This document shows, one piece after another, positions 8,073-16,830 of a stretch of 41,662 bases of DNA. Origin of the DNA: Lactobacillaceae bacterium (GTDB taxonomy: Bacteria; Bacillota; Bacilli; Lactobacillales; Lactobacillaceae); the NCBI GenBank assembly GCA_031289015.1, contig JAITQG010000015.1:1-41662 (forward strand), given 5' to 3'. The notes beneath the pieces are model-generated. The model was not told the DNA's origin and ran no database searches. It was given only the letters and a program-made list of their open reading frames with translations. Each line of letters opens with the position of its first letter. The stretch's first letter is position 1. Position numbers and translations under genes: made by a program.

Positions 8073-9033
8073 TTGTATGCTCCTTCTCCCAAGTCGCTAA
8101 GTCAGCTGGGAATTTTTTCAATGCATGCGTAACTTCGCTAACATCAGCAAAGCCATATTTATCCAAAGCTGCTGGCAAATCAGCAATAATCTTAGGCATA
8201 ATCAAGCGATCAACAGAGTTCATATGTCCGACTTGCACAGCAGTCGCACCAGCCAATAACAACTCAAGCGCATCATCAACATTGTTAATTCCACCCACGC
8301 CAATAATTGGAATCTGGACAGCTTGGGCCGCTTCATATACAAAGCGCACAGCAATTGGGTGCACGGCATCACCAGAAATCCCACCTGTTCCACGATACAA
8401 ACGTGGCGCACGACTTTTCAAATCAAGACTCATGCCAATCACAGTATTGATCAAGACAATTGCATCCGCCCCTGCCGTTTCAACAGCAATGGCGATTGGC
8501 TTGATATCCGTGACATTAGGTGAAAGCTTAGCATACAGGGGTTTATTCGTGACCGCTTTAACGGCCTTGATAACCTCAGCAGCCGATTCAGGATCCACGC
8601 CAAACTCCAAACCGCCTTTATCAACGTTTGGACAAGACAAATTAATTTCAAATGCGGTGATACTAGCCACATCATCAAAATAAGCAGCGAGTTTTGCATA
8701 TTCAGCAACCGTTTCCCCAGCTAATGATAAAATCGTTGGTTCATCAGGGATAGCTTGGGCTAATTTAGGCAAGAAATCGCGTTTCACGTTTTCCATACCT
8801 GGATTAGCTAGGCCAACTGAATTCATGATGCCGGCGCTGGTTTCAATAATCCAAGGCTGTGGATTACCGCGGCGTTCATCGACCGTAGTTGTTTTTAAGA
8901 CCATGGCACCTAAAATATTTAGATCAAAATCTTCTAAATGGTCGAGGCCGTAATACATTGAACCGGCCGAGGGCATGATGGGGTTTTTCAATTCGATGCC
9001 GGGTAATGAAACTGCTAAACGATTTGCTGTCAT
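8065..9033 (-). CDS. pyrD: Dihydroorotate dehydrogenase, class 1B catalytic subunit
   Basis: PyrD oxidises dihydroorotate to orotate using FMN. The 322-aa protein aligns by eye with class 1B subunits: NPIMPSAGSM near 17, GLANPGMENV near 74, INLSCPNV with the catalytic Cys at C134, LSPNVTDI near 171 and IIGVGGI near 247. Class 1B enzymes usually work with the iron-sulfur subunit PyrK, but no pyrK is in this operon. L. plantarum-type operons also lack it. I chose the ATG at 9033 because AAAGGGA lies 8 bases upstream. An in-frame ATG at 9105 would add 24 residues that the family lacks. About 750 bp with two palindromic elements separate it from carB. Confidence 0.95.
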   Translation of the reverse strand: MTANRLAVSLPGIELKNPIMPSAGSMYYGLDHLEDFDLNILGAMVLKTTTVDERRGNPQPWIIETSAGIMNSVGLANPGMENVKRDFLPKLAQAIPDEPTILSLAGETVAEYAKLAAYFDDVASITAFEINLSCPNVDKGGLEFGVDPESAAEVIKAVKAVTNKPLYAKLSPNVTDIKPIAIAVETAGADAIVLINTVIGMSLDLKSRAPRLYRGTGGISGDAVHPIAVRFVYEAAQAVQIPIIGVGGINNVDDALELLLAGATAVQVGHMNSVDRLIMPKIIADLPAALDKYGFADVSEVTHALKKFPADLATWEKEHTNA

Positions 9034-9130
9034 GGTTGTTTTCCCTTTCATGCATACGGTTTTAATGACCGTCGTTATCATCATTAGTTGAGCTTTTAAT
9101 GCCATTCTCGGGGCAATGTTTTATGTACTG

Positions 9131-9163
9131 GCCCTGAGCTTTGAATATGCTCAGGGCTTTTTT
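9131..9163 (+). terminator. Orphan intrinsic terminator on the plus strand
   Basis: GCCCTGAGC and GCTCAGGGC form a perfect 9-bp stem with a 9-base loop, followed by TTTTTT on the plus strand. No plus-strand gene leads into it. On the minus strand, in the direction of pyr transcription, no T-run follows. It directly precedes element R2, in the same relation that the ltaS and phoU terminators have to R1 and R4. Confidence 0.75.
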
Positions 9164-9370
9164 GTGCCATGCTGGCACAGGGATTTTGGTTGGTGGGGGA
9201 ATCGGCTCCGCTTTGCTGGCATAGAGGTGGGCGACAGAGTCCCACTAGTCTAAGGTCGGCCGCCCTGCTAAAGCAGAACTGCCAACCTAAGACCGCGTTG
9301 GTGCTCCTACCTCGCTTATTCCACCACTATGCCAGCAAAGCTCCGCCAATTCCCCCACCAACCAAAATCC
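9164..9370 (+). repeat. R2: long palindromic element between carB and pyrD
   Basis: The arms at 9181-9230 and 9321-9370 match as reverse complements at 45 of 50 positions. Three of the mismatches form the 3 x 3 site where both arms read CTCCG. The core hairpin runs from GTCTAAGG (9248-9255) to CCTAAGAC (9286-9293), with apical stem CTGCT/AGCAG. The segment 9239-9304 is identical to R1 over 66 bp. A perfect mini-hairpin GTGCCA/TGGCAC (9164-9178) comes before the left arm. Its orientation is opposite to R1 and R3. Confidence 0.85.
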
Positions 9371-9531
9371 CACCCTTCTCTTCGTTTCGGGTCTAGAACT
9401 TCAGCCGTAGTCCAATAATCATTAATTACTTAAATTACTTAATTTCTAAAACACGCTAACAAGTCTGTGTGTTTCTGTGTGATCCAGTTTGAATACCTAA
9501 ATATAAGGGGATAAAGGTGAAGTTACAGAAC
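9371..9531. other. Spacer between R2 and R3
   Basis: I see no gene. There is a short tandem repeat ATTACTTAA ATTACTTAA near 9424-9442 and a TGTGTGTTTCTGTGTG run near 9466. On the minus strand TTGTTA and AGTAAT sit 17 bp apart near 9435-9465, a poor promoter match and not a call. Confidence 0.4.
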
Positions 9532-9768
9532 CGGGAAGGAGCTAAAGCGACTGGAGGTTAGGATTTGGTTCCCGGCAGAAATAACGGAGCATTGGTGCTG
9601 TTGTAGTGGAACAAGCGAGGTAGCGGCACCAACGCGGTCTTAGGGAGTTGGTTTCGTGCTTGCACGGAGCCGAATCCCTTAGACTAGTGGGACCGTGTCG
9701 CCCACTTCAACAGTACCAATGCGGAGTTATTTCTGCCGGGAACCAAAGCCTTCGCCATGCAATGGCGA
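9532..9768 (-). repeat. R3: long palindromic element directly after carB
   Basis: The arms at 9564-9609 and 9702-9747 match as reverse complements at 41 of 46 positions, again with a 3 x 3 site where both arms read CGGAG. The arm sequence is quite different from R1 and R2 (CCCGGCAGAAATAAC instead of GGGAAGGG-type), yet it still pairs. The core hairpin 9637-9684 keeps the outer GTCTTAGG/CCTTAGAC but has apical stem CGTGC/GCACG in place of CTGCT/AGCAG. The flank GAGCTAAAGCGACTGGAGG (9539-9557) matches R1. A perfect mini-hairpin TCGCCAT/ATGGCGA lies at 9752-9768. Confidence 0.85.
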
Positions 9769-9798
9769 CACCCCCCAGCAAACAAACTATCAAAAATC

Positions 9799-12700
9799 TT
9801 AAGACATAGTCCGAACAGTATATCCAGAAGCTTCCATAACCGAAAGCAAAGCCGCAACCGTATCAAACGCCGTAAACAATGGCACAGCATTCTCAATCGC
9901 CGCATTTCGAATCGCCGTCCCATCAGAAGCAGACGTCCCATCCGGATGCGTAGTGTTAACCACAACCTGCAACTTGCCATGGCGCAAAGCCGTCAAAGCA
10001 TTATTGTCAGATTCAGAAATCTTATCCAACACATCAACCGTCAAACCATTTTCTTGCAAGAAATGCCCAGTGCCAGACGTTGCCACAATCGCAAAGCCAA
10101 GATCTGTAAAGCGTTGTGCCAATACCAAGGCCTCCGCTTTATCTTCGTCAGCCACCGTAAACAATACATGCCCAAAGGTTGGAATCTTAATGTATGAAGC
10201 TTCAAACGCCTTGAACAACGCCTTTTCAAACGTCGTATCAGAACCCATGACTTCACCAGTTGACTTCATTTCTGGTCCAAGCAATGAATCAACCCGTGGT
10301 AACTTCGTGAATGAGAAGATTGGTGCCTTCACGTGCACGAAATCATCTTCTGGCAAGACACCAGTTTCATAGCCCATATCAGCCAACTTTTCACCCAACA
10401 TGGCCCGTGTTGCTAATTGCGCCAATGGTGTGTGCGTCACCTTTGAGATAAACGGCACCGTCCGTGATGCTCGTGGATTAACTTCAATCACATATGCTTT
10501 ATCTTCATGAATCACGAATTGGATGTTCATCATCCCCACCGTCTTCAACGCCTTAGCCAAGCTGATTGACGCATCAATCATTTCTTGCTTAACTTTTTGC
10601 GACAAAGTTTGCGTTGGATACACTGACATTGAATCACCTGAGTGCACCCCAGCGCGTTCGATATGTTCCATCAAACCAGGGATAATGATTGTTTCACCGT
10701 CAGACAAAACATCCACTTCGGCTTCTGAACCGACCAAGTATGAGTCAATCAACACTGGGTGGTCATTTGATACCTTGACGGCCCGGCCCATGTAGTCAAT
10801 CAATTCTTCTGTCGTACCCACGATTTCCATCGCACGGCCACCCAAAACATATGATGGCCGAATTAAGATTGGGTAACCAATTTCTTCACCCGCCGCAACG
10901 GCAGCTTCAACTGTTGTCGCTGTCTTACCAACTGGTTGTGGCAAACCTAATTGCTTGATGACTTGATCAAATTCTTCACGGTCTTCAGCACGGTCCAAAT
11001 CTTCAACCGTTGTGCCTAAGATTTTGACACCGCGTTCAGCCAATGGTGCCGCCAAATTAATGGCCGTTTGCCCACCGAATTGGACGACCACGCCCCGTGG
11101 CTTTTCCAAATCAACCACGTTCAACACGTCTTCTAGTGTCAATGGTTCAAAGTACAACTTGTCAGACACTGAGAAATCAGTTGAGACTGTTTCTGGATTT
11201 GAATTCATGATGATTGCTTCAAGGCCTGCACGTTGGATTGCTTTAACCGCGTGCACCGTGGCGTAATCGAATTCGACTCCTTGACCAATCCGGATCGGTC
11301 CCGAACCCAAGACCAAAACTGATTCCCGGTCAGTGACGATTGATTCACTTTCACGTTCATACGTTGAATAATAATATGGCGTTTGTGATTCGAATTCGGC
11401 GGCCACCGTGTCAACCATCTTATAAACTGGCAAAATTTGGTGTTCCGTCCGCAAAGCTCGGATATCATCGGCACTCATGTTCCAGAACCCAGCAATCGTT
11501 TGGTCAGCAAACCCATTTTTCTTGGCCAATGCTAACGTATCGATATCGCCAACGTGTTCAGCTAATTCAGTTTCCAATTCAATTAAGTGCAAAACCTTGT
11601 CCAAGTAGAACAAGTCAATCTTGGTCAACTCATGAATCTCTTCAATCGTTGTACCACGGCGGATTAATTCAGCAATCATAAACAACCGATCATCACGAGC
11701 TGGCATCAATTCGTTGAGCAATTCGGCTTGCGTGAATTCTGGGTAACGACGGTCATTTATCCCCGTTGCGCCAATTTCTAGTGAACGAATTGCTTTGTTA
11801 AAGGCTTCTTCCAAGTTACGTCCAATGGCCATAACTTCTCCAGTGGCCTTCATTTGCGTCCCCAACCGACGATCGGCTGAGGCAAACTTATCAAATGGGA
11901 AACGTGGAATTTTGGCAATTACGTAGTCCAAAGCTGGCTCGAATTCGGCCATCGTTGTTCCCGTAACTGGATTAACGATTTCATCCAACGTCAAGCCCAC
12001 CGCGATTTTAGCGGCCATCTTGGCAATTGGGTAACCAGTTGCTTTAGAGGCCAAAGCTGATGAACGTGATACACGCGGATTAACTTCGATGATGTAATAC
12101 TTGTATGAAGCTGGGTCCAAAGCCATTTGGATGTTTACGCCACCTTCGATATTCAAGGCACGGATGATCTTCAAGGCTGAATCACGCATCATTTGATATT
12201 CACGGTCTGACAAAGTTTGGACCGGGGCCACAACGATTGAATCACCGGTGTGAATGCCCACAGGATCAAAGTTTTCCATTGAAGCCACAATCAATGCATT
12301 GTCGTTTGAATCTCGCATAACTTCAAATTCGATTTCCTTGTAACCAGCAATTGAACGCTCAATTAAAACTTGCGTCACTGGTGACAATTCCAACCCATTT
12401 TCAGAAATCGCTTCGAGTTCCGCCCGGTTGTTAGCAATTCCACCACCTGTACCGCCAAGCGTATATGCCGGCCGGACGATAACTGGATACGTGTGTTCTT
12501 CAGCAAAGGCCACTGATTCTGCAACCGTCGTCGCAATAGTTGATTCAGGAATCGGCTCATTCAAGCGATCCATCAAATTCTTAAATTCTTCGCGGTCTTC
12601 CGCTTCTTCAATCGCCGTTAATTTAGTCCCCAGCAATTCAATCCCCATTTCGTCGAGGATTCCATCTTCAGACAAGTCTTTGGCCATATTCAAACCGGTT

Positions 12701-12978
12701 TGCCCACCCAAAGTTGGCAAAATTGCATCGGGCCGTTCCTTACGCAAAATGCGCTTCAAAAAATCAAGCGTCAATGGTTCGATATAGACTTTATCAGCCG
12801 TTTCTGCGTCAGTCATAATTGTAGCTGGGTTTGAATTCACCAACACAACTGAGAAACCTTCTTCACGCAATGCCATGGCAGCTTGTGTTCCAGAATAATC
12901 GAATTCGGCGGCTTGCCCGATCACAATCGGACCAGATCCAATCACCAAAATTTTGTTGATGTCGTTACGCTTAGGCAT
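9799..12978 (-). CDS. carB: Carbamoyl-phosphate synthase large subunit
   Basis: CarB makes carbamoyl phosphate from bicarbonate, two ATP and ammonia passed from CarA, feeding pyrimidine and arginine synthesis. The 1059-aa protein has the duplicated ATP-grasp architecture: [20 protein letters not shown] near the start and [17 protein letters not shown] near 556, each followed by an ATP-grasp domain. A C-terminal methylglyoxal-synthase-like allosteric domain covers about the last 130 residues. I chose ATG 12978, with AGAAGGGAG 7 bases upstream. It overlaps the carA stop by 8 bp. A start ten codons earlier would add residues foreign to the family. R3 begins about 30 bp after the stop. As part of the pyr operon it is probably the pyrimidine-regulated (PyrAB) form. 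Confidence 0.97.
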   Translation of the reverse strand: MPKRNDINKILVIGSGPIVIGQAAEFDYSGTQAAMALREEGFSVVLVNSNPATIMTDAETADKVYIEPLTLDFLKRILRKERPDAILPTLGGQTGLNMAKDLSEDGILDEMGIELLGTKLTAIEEAEDREEFKNLMDRLNEPIPESTIATTVAESVAFAEEHTYPVIVRPAYTLGGTGGGIANNRAELEAISENGLELSPVTQVLIERSIAGYKEIEFEVMRDSNDNALIVASMENFDPVGIHTGDSIVVAPVQTLSDREYQMMRDSALKIIRALNIEGGVNIQMALDPASYKYYIIEVNPRVSRSSALASKATGYPIAKMAAKIAVGLTLDEIVNPVTGTTMAEFEPALDYVIAKIPRFPFDKFASADRRLGTQMKATGEVMAIGRNLEEAFNKAIRSLEIGATGINDRRYPEFTQAELLNELMPARDDRLFMIAELIRRGTTIEEIHELTKIDLFYLDKVLHLIELETELAEHVGDIDTLALAKKNGFADQTIAGFWNMSADDIRALRTEHQILPVYKMVDTVAAEFESQTPYYYSTYERESESIVTDRESVLVLGSGPIRIGQGVEFDYATVHAVKAIQRAGLEAIIMNSNPETVSTDFSVSDKLYFEPLTLEDVLNVVDLEKPRGVVVQFGGQTAINLAAPLAERGVKILGTTVEDLDRAEDREEFDQVIKQLGLPQPVGKTATTVEAAVAAGEEIGYPILIRPSYVLGGRAMEIVGTTEELIDYMGRAVKVSNDHPVLIDSYLVGSEAEVDVLSDGETIIIPGLMEHIERAGVHSGDSMSVYPTQTLSQKVKQEMIDASISLAKALKTVGMMNIQFVIHEDKAYVIEVNPRASRTVPFISKVTHTPLAQLATRAMLGEKLADMGYETGVLPEDDFVHVKAPIFSFTKLPRVDSLLGPEMKSTGEVMGSDTTFEKALFKAFEASYIKIPTFGHVLFTVADEDKAEALVLAQRFTDLGFAIVATSGTGHFLQENGLTVDVLDKISESDNNALTALRHGKLQVVVNTTHPDGTSASDGTAIRNAAIENAVPLFTAFDTVAALLSVMEASGYTVRTMS

Positions 12979-14056
12979 TGTAGGCTCCCTTCTGTTTTGC
13001 TGTGGCAATCATGGCCAAGAAATCATCAAATAAGTATTCAGCATCATGTGGACCAGGTGCAGCGTCTGGGTGGAATTGGACTGAAAACGCTGACTTACTC
13101 TTCAAACGCACACCTTCAACTGTGTGGTCATTGATTTCTTCGTGTGTAATTTCCAAATCAGTCCCAGCAATTGACGCTGGGTCAACCGCATAACCGTGGT
13201 TTTGTGATGTGAAATCAATCTTACCAGTCGCCAAATTGCGAACCGCGTGATTGAAGCCACGGTGACCAAACTTCAACTTAAAGGTCGTTGCCCCATTCGC
13301 CATCGCAAATAGTTGATGTCCTAAACAAATCCCCATCAACGGCAACTTTTCTTGCAACGTCTTGATCGTTGGTAAGGCATATTCAACTGACTCTGGATCA
13401 CCAGGGCCGTTTGAAAGCAACACACCATCTGGATCAGCATCCAAAATTGTTTGCGCATCTACATCAGCTGGGAAAACCATCACGTTGACACCACGCCGGG
13501 CCAATGAACGCAAGATTGAGTTCTTCAAGCCAAAGTCGATCATGGCAATTGAAACTCCCTCAGTTGGGTTCACATACGTTGCGTTGGCTGTCACTTCTTT
13601 GACTTGTTCCGTCGAAAGGTTAGCCGCTTTGAGCTCAGTCGTCGTTGCATCAGTTACTTCGTCAACGACGCACGCGCGCATCACGCCGTAGTTACGTAAT
13701 TCCTTGGTCAACGCCCGCGTATCAACGCCGCTAATCCCAGGTAAATCCATCTTTTCAGCCCAATCAGCCAATGACATTGATGAGCGCCAATTCGATGGTC
13801 GGCGCGCAATCTCATGCACAACAATGGCTGAGGCAGCTGGCTTCAATGATTCAAAATCATCACGATTGATGCCGTAATTTCCAATCAATGGATACGTAAA
13901 GGTCAAGATTTGACCATGGTATGACAAGTCAGTAATTGACTCTTGGTAGCCTGACATGCCCGTATTAAAGACCAATTCGCCAGTGACTGGCTTAGTTGAA
14001 CCAAATGCTTGGCCTTCATATACTGAACCATTTTCTAAAACTAAGTAGCGCTTCAT
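12971..14056 (-). CDS. carA: Carbamoyl-phosphate synthase small (glutaminase) subunit
   Basis: CarA releases ammonia from glutamine for CarB. The 361-aa protein has the N-terminal CPSase_sm domain (about 1-140) and a class I glutamine amidotransferase domain with the nucleophile C244 in GICLGHQLF and catalytic H329 in [13 protein letters not shown]. The usual third residue is Glu (HPE); here it is Asp (D331). This Glu is less critical than Cys and His, and I recall HPD from other LAB enzymes, so activity is expected. AAAGGGAAA precedes the start. It is translationally coupled to carB and 15 bp downstream of pyrC. Confidence 0.96.
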   Translation of the reverse strand: MKRYLVLENGSVYEGQAFGSTKPVTGELVFNTGMSGYQESITDLSYHGQILTFTYPLIGNYGINRDDFESLKPAASAIVVHEIARRPSNWRSSMSLADWAEKMDLPGISGVDTRALTKELRNYGVMRACVVDEVTDATTTELKAANLSTEQVKEVTANATYVNPTEGVSIAMIDFGLKNSILRSLARRGVNVMVFPADVDAQTILDADPDGVLLSNGPGDPESVEYALPTIKTLQEKLPLMGICLGHQLFAMANGATTFKLKFGHRGFNHAVRNLATGKIDFTSQNHGYAVDPASIAGTDLEITHEEINDHTVEGVRLKSKSAFSVQFHPDAAPGPHDAEYLFDDFLAMIATAKQKGAYNA

Positions 14057-14071
14057 ATTGGTTTCCCTTTC

Positions 14072-15352
14072 TTATAACGTGTTATAGACAACTTGGCCGT
14101 TGACGATGGTCGCCACGGTTTGTCCGTAGATAGTAGCCCCGATAAATGGCGTGTTTTGCCCCTTTGAAACAAATTCGTCAGCCGTAATTGTGTGTGCGGT
14201 TTCCAAATCAAACAGGGCCAAATCAGCAACTTCACCCACAGCAATAACGGTCGGTGCATCCAAATGGAAGGCCTTGGCCGGCTTGACGTTCATCCAGCTA
14301 ATAACTTGTTCCAACGTCGCAATCCCTGACTTCACAAAGTGTGTGTACATCAATTGGAAACTCGTTTCAATCCCAGTGATTCCAAAGGCAGCCCCTAGGA
14401 AGCTGCGTTCTTTTTCTTCGACTGCATGGGGGGCGTGATCAGTCGCAACCATGTCGATCGTCCCGTCCAACAAACCAGCAATGGCCGCCGTGCGATCTTC
14501 AGGTGTACGCAATGGTGGGTTCATCTTGAACAACGCATTATCCCCATCGATGTCAGTTTCATCCAACAACAAGTGGTGCGGTGAAACTTCAGCAGTCACA
14601 TTGATGCCATGATGTTTGGCAATGCGGACCAATTCAACCGATTCTTTGGTTGAGATGTGGGCAACGTGATATTGCACCCCAGTTGCTTGGGCCAAAACCA
14701 AATCACGGGCCAATTGTGATGATTCAGCCAACGGATCAATCCCAGGCAACCCTAATTCAGCTGAGCGCTTACCCAGGTTCATCACCCCGCCGTTCATCAA
14801 GCTTTCATCTTCAAGATGAGTAACGATGGGCTTACCAGCTGCAACCGCCAACTTCATGGCTTCTAACATTGTGGCCGCGGTTTGAACACCTTTACCATCG
14901 TTAGTAAACGCCATGGCCCCTGCTGCCGCCAAGCTTGTAATGTCATCAACTTCAGGGGCCGTCAAGCCATCAGAAATTGCAGCATATTGTTCGATATGAA
15001 TCACGCCGTCTTTAGCGTTAAGGGCTTGCACTTGCTTAAAGGCCTCAACCGTTGATGGCACCGGATTTAAATTAGGCATGGCCGCGACGGTTGTAAACCC
15101 ACCCCGTGCTGATGCTTTTGATCCCGTTGCGATGGTCTCTTTGTATTCAAAGCCAGGCTCTCGGAAATGCACGTGCACGTCAACTAAACCAGGCGTCAAC
15201 AAAGCCCCATTCACATCCAACACAGTTTCGGCTGAACCGTCTAACTCAACATCAATTGCGGCAATTTTACCGTCGATAATCAAGACGTCTTGGTTAATCA
15301 AATCGTTATCATGGGCAATAACTTGGGCGTTTTTAATTAATAATGAACTCAT
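14072..15352 (-). CDS. pyrC: Dihydroorotase
   Basis: PyrC cyclises carbamoyl aspartate to dihydroorotate. The 426-aa amidohydrolase has the zinc ligands H60 and H62 and substrate Arg R64 in VDVHVHFREPGFEYKET and the ATDHAPH motif near residue 304. This is the long class I type of Gram-positive pyr operons. AAGGAG lies 9 bases upstream of the ATG. It is third-step enzyme of the pathway, between pyrB (33 bp upstream) and carA. Confidence 0.97.
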   Translation of the reverse strand: MSSLLIKNAQVIAHDNDLINQDVLIIDGKIAAIDVELDGSAETVLDVNGALLTPGLVDVHVHFREPGFEYKETIATGSKASARGGFTTVAAMPNLNPVPSTVEAFKQVQALNAKDGVIHIEQYAAISDGLTAPEVDDITSLAAAGAMAFTNDGKGVQTAATMLEAMKLAVAAGKPIVTHLEDESLMNGGVMNLGKRSAELGLPGIDPLAESSQLARDLVLAQATGVQYHVAHISTKESVELVRIAKHHGINVTAEVSPHHLLLDETDIDGDNALFKMNPPLRTPEDRTAAIAGLLDGTIDMVATDHAPHAVEEKERSFLGAAFGITGIETSFQLMYTHFVKSGIATLEQVISWMNVKPAKAFHLDAPTVIAVGEVADLALFDLETAHTITADEFVSKGQNTPFIGATIYGQTVATIVNGQVVYNTL

Positions 15353-15385
15353 TTGTTTGCTCCTTTTAATGGCGGGATGCTAATG

Positions 15386-16279
15386 CTAATCTAGACTAGC
15401 CAAGATAGCCATGCGGGCGTACACCCCATTGGCCATTTGGACAAAGATGCGTGATTTTGGTGCCTCGACCAAATCGCTAGCAATTTCAGCGCCCCGATTG
15501 ACGGGGGCCGGATGCATCACGATGGCCGTATCTTTTAATTTTTCGTACCGTGCATGATTCAACCCAAATTCATTGTGGTAATCAACCAATGAGAAGTTAA
15601 CGTTTTCCACGGCCGAAATTCGTTCGTGTTGCACTCGCAATAACATCAAAACATCTAAGTCTTCAAAGCCGTCATCTAAGCCAACATATTGACCAAATTC
15701 ATCAAACTCAGCTGGATACCAATCAAGTGGTCCGCTAAATGAAACCTCAGCGCCCAAATTTTGGAATAACTCGGCATTTGAGCGTGCCACCCGTGAATGC
15801 GATAAATCACCGACAATGCGAATCTTCAAGCCTTCAAAGCGCCCAAATTCCTCATAAATCGTAATCAAATCCAACAAACTCTGTGACGGATGTTGCCCGT
15901 TACCATCCCCAGCATTGACTAACTTAGGCATCAACGGTGAATCTTCATCAATCAAGGGCTTATACCAATCATTTAACGAATGGCGCACGACCACGGTTTG
16001 CACGCCAATGGCTTTGAGCGTCTTGAGCGTGTCACTGAGAGTCTCACCTTTTTTTGTAGAACTCGTCTGTGGATCGATGAGGACTTGTTGCAACCCCAAT
16101 CGCGTTTCGGCAACTTGGAAACTGCTATGGGTCCGGGTTGAATTTTCAAAAAACAAGTTAGCAACAAACTGGTCGGTCAACTTCGGCACCGGTTCACCTT
16201 GCTTAAACCGCAGTCCTTTGCGGATGAGGTGCAAAATTTCATCATTACTCAATAAATTGATGTTCACAAAGTTACGCAT
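15386..16279 (-). CDS. pyrB: Aspartate carbamoyltransferase catalytic chain
   Basis: PyrB condenses carbamoyl phosphate with aspartate. The 297-aa protein has the carbamoyl-phosphate motif FFENSTRTHSSF (about 44-55) and the HPSQSLLDL motif near 131. It lacks a regulatory chain partner (no pyrI), as is usual in Firmicutes. GGAGAAG upstream of the ATG fixes the start. It is the first gene after the PyrR-type attenuator, so its expression sets that of the whole operon. Confidence 0.97.
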   Translation of the reverse strand: MRNFVNINLLSNDEILHLIRKGLRFKQGEPVPKLTDQFVANLFFENSTRTHSSFQVAETRLGLQQVLIDPQTSSTKKGETLSDTLKTLKAIGVQTVVVRHSLNDWYKPLIDEDSPLMPKLVNAGDGNGQHPSQSLLDLITIYEEFGRFEGLKIRIVGDLSHSRVARSNAELFQNLGAEVSFSGPLDWYPAEFDEFGQYVGLDDGFEDLDVLMLLRVQHERISAVENVNFSLVDYHNEFGLNHARYEKLKDTAIVMHPAPVNRGAEIASDLVEAPKSRIFVQMANGVYARMAILASLD

Positions 16280-16299
16280 TTCATCTTCTCCATTTGTAT

Positions 16300-16430
16300 A
16301 TATACAAAAACCGACGACCTCCAGAGGTCGCCGGTTTCGTTTCGATTAGTATTTGGGTAGAGTTCTGCCCACCAATCAATTCGATCCCTTGCTAGCCTCT
16401 CGGACTATTTTTAAAGGTTCTTCTACGTTG
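16300..16430 (-). promoter_or_regulatory. PyrR-binding transcription attenuator of the pyr operon
   Basis: On the minus strand the leader carries the PyrR-binding loop GAGAGGCTAGCAAGGG, preceded by AGTCC (16386-16406), which fits the known anti-antiterminator consensus. A small hairpin, GGGCAGA...TCTACCC, follows near 16359-16374. The terminator is at 16306-16334: CCGGCGACCT, loop CTGG, AGGTCGTCGG, then TTTTTG. With UMP bound, PyrR should stabilise the binding loop so that the terminator forms. No pyrR gene is in the window, so PyrR must be encoded elsewhere. Confidence 0.9.
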
Positions 16431-16435
16431 AATTT

Positions 16436-16464
16436 AGTATAACAAAACGGCTTGCCAATGTATA
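16436..16464 (-). promoter_or_regulatory. Promoter of the pyr operon
   Basis: On the minus strand there is an extended -10, TGTTATACT (hexamer 16436-16441), with a weak -35 TATACA (16459-16464) and a 17-bp spacer. It starts transcription just before the PyrR leader. Confidence 0.6.
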
Positions 16465-16512
16465 TGCCATTTGTGTTTTGACAACAAATAGTAATACTTT
16501 GTACCAACCAAC

Positions 16513-16824
16513 CTATGAGAGTTGATTTTCGCTTAAAATCGCTTCAATCAACGCTTCGTTTTCAGCATTCTTTTCCCATTCAACCCAGACGTCAATCGCC
16601 ACTTTTTCCGGAATTTCAAAATTGGTATTGACGTACTTTTCATATTTTTCAACATTTGATGAATGCGGAATATTGATTTTCATAATGCGCACTTCTTTAA
16701 TAAAGCCTTGTTCAACAGCATATTCAGCTTGCCCATTATGCAACAAATTACCAATTTCGCGGTATTTAGTGCCATCATTGCGGGTAATTTCCTCAATGAT
16801 ATCAAATGTTTGCAGATTCGCCAT
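16513..16824 (-). CDS. Small conserved-looking protein of unknown function after glmM
   Basis: I do not recognise this 103-aa acidic protein. It is soluble, with no signal peptide or membrane segment, and has a predicted mix of strands (YREIGNLLHNGQAEYAV, EVRIMKINIP) and a C-terminal helix (VWVEWEKNAENEALIEAIL). Its ribosome binding site, GAGGAA, lies over the glmM stop, 9 bases before the ATG, and only 6 bp separate the genes. It is therefore very likely co-translated with the cdaA-cdaR-glmM operon. I see no clear terminator after it before the pyr promoter. Confidence 0.7.
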   Translation of the reverse strand: MANLQTFDIIEEITRNDGTKYREIGNLLHNGQAEYAVEQGFIKEVRIMKINIPHSSNVEKYEKYVNTNFEIPEKVAIDVWVEWEKNAENEALIEAILSENQLS

Positions 16825-16830
16825 GCTTAC

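Noticed and set aside
9033-9105. 24-residue N-terminal extension of PyrD, or a separate leader peptide
   Set aside because: The ATG at 9105 lacks a ribosome binding site and the extension is absent from the family, while the ATG at 9033 has a good site.
9757-10197. Open frame of 146 codons on the plus strand overlapping the 3' end of carB
   Set aside because: It is antisense to a well-supported gene, has Arg/Asn-rich low-quality composition and no ribosome binding site. Other long antisense frames (for example 8282-8683, 15915-16349, 26103-26549) are rejected for the same reason.
16465-16512. Possible terminator after the small gene at 16513 (ATTTGT/ACAAAT hairpin on the minus strand)
   Set aside because: The stem is short and AT-only, and no T-run follows it.
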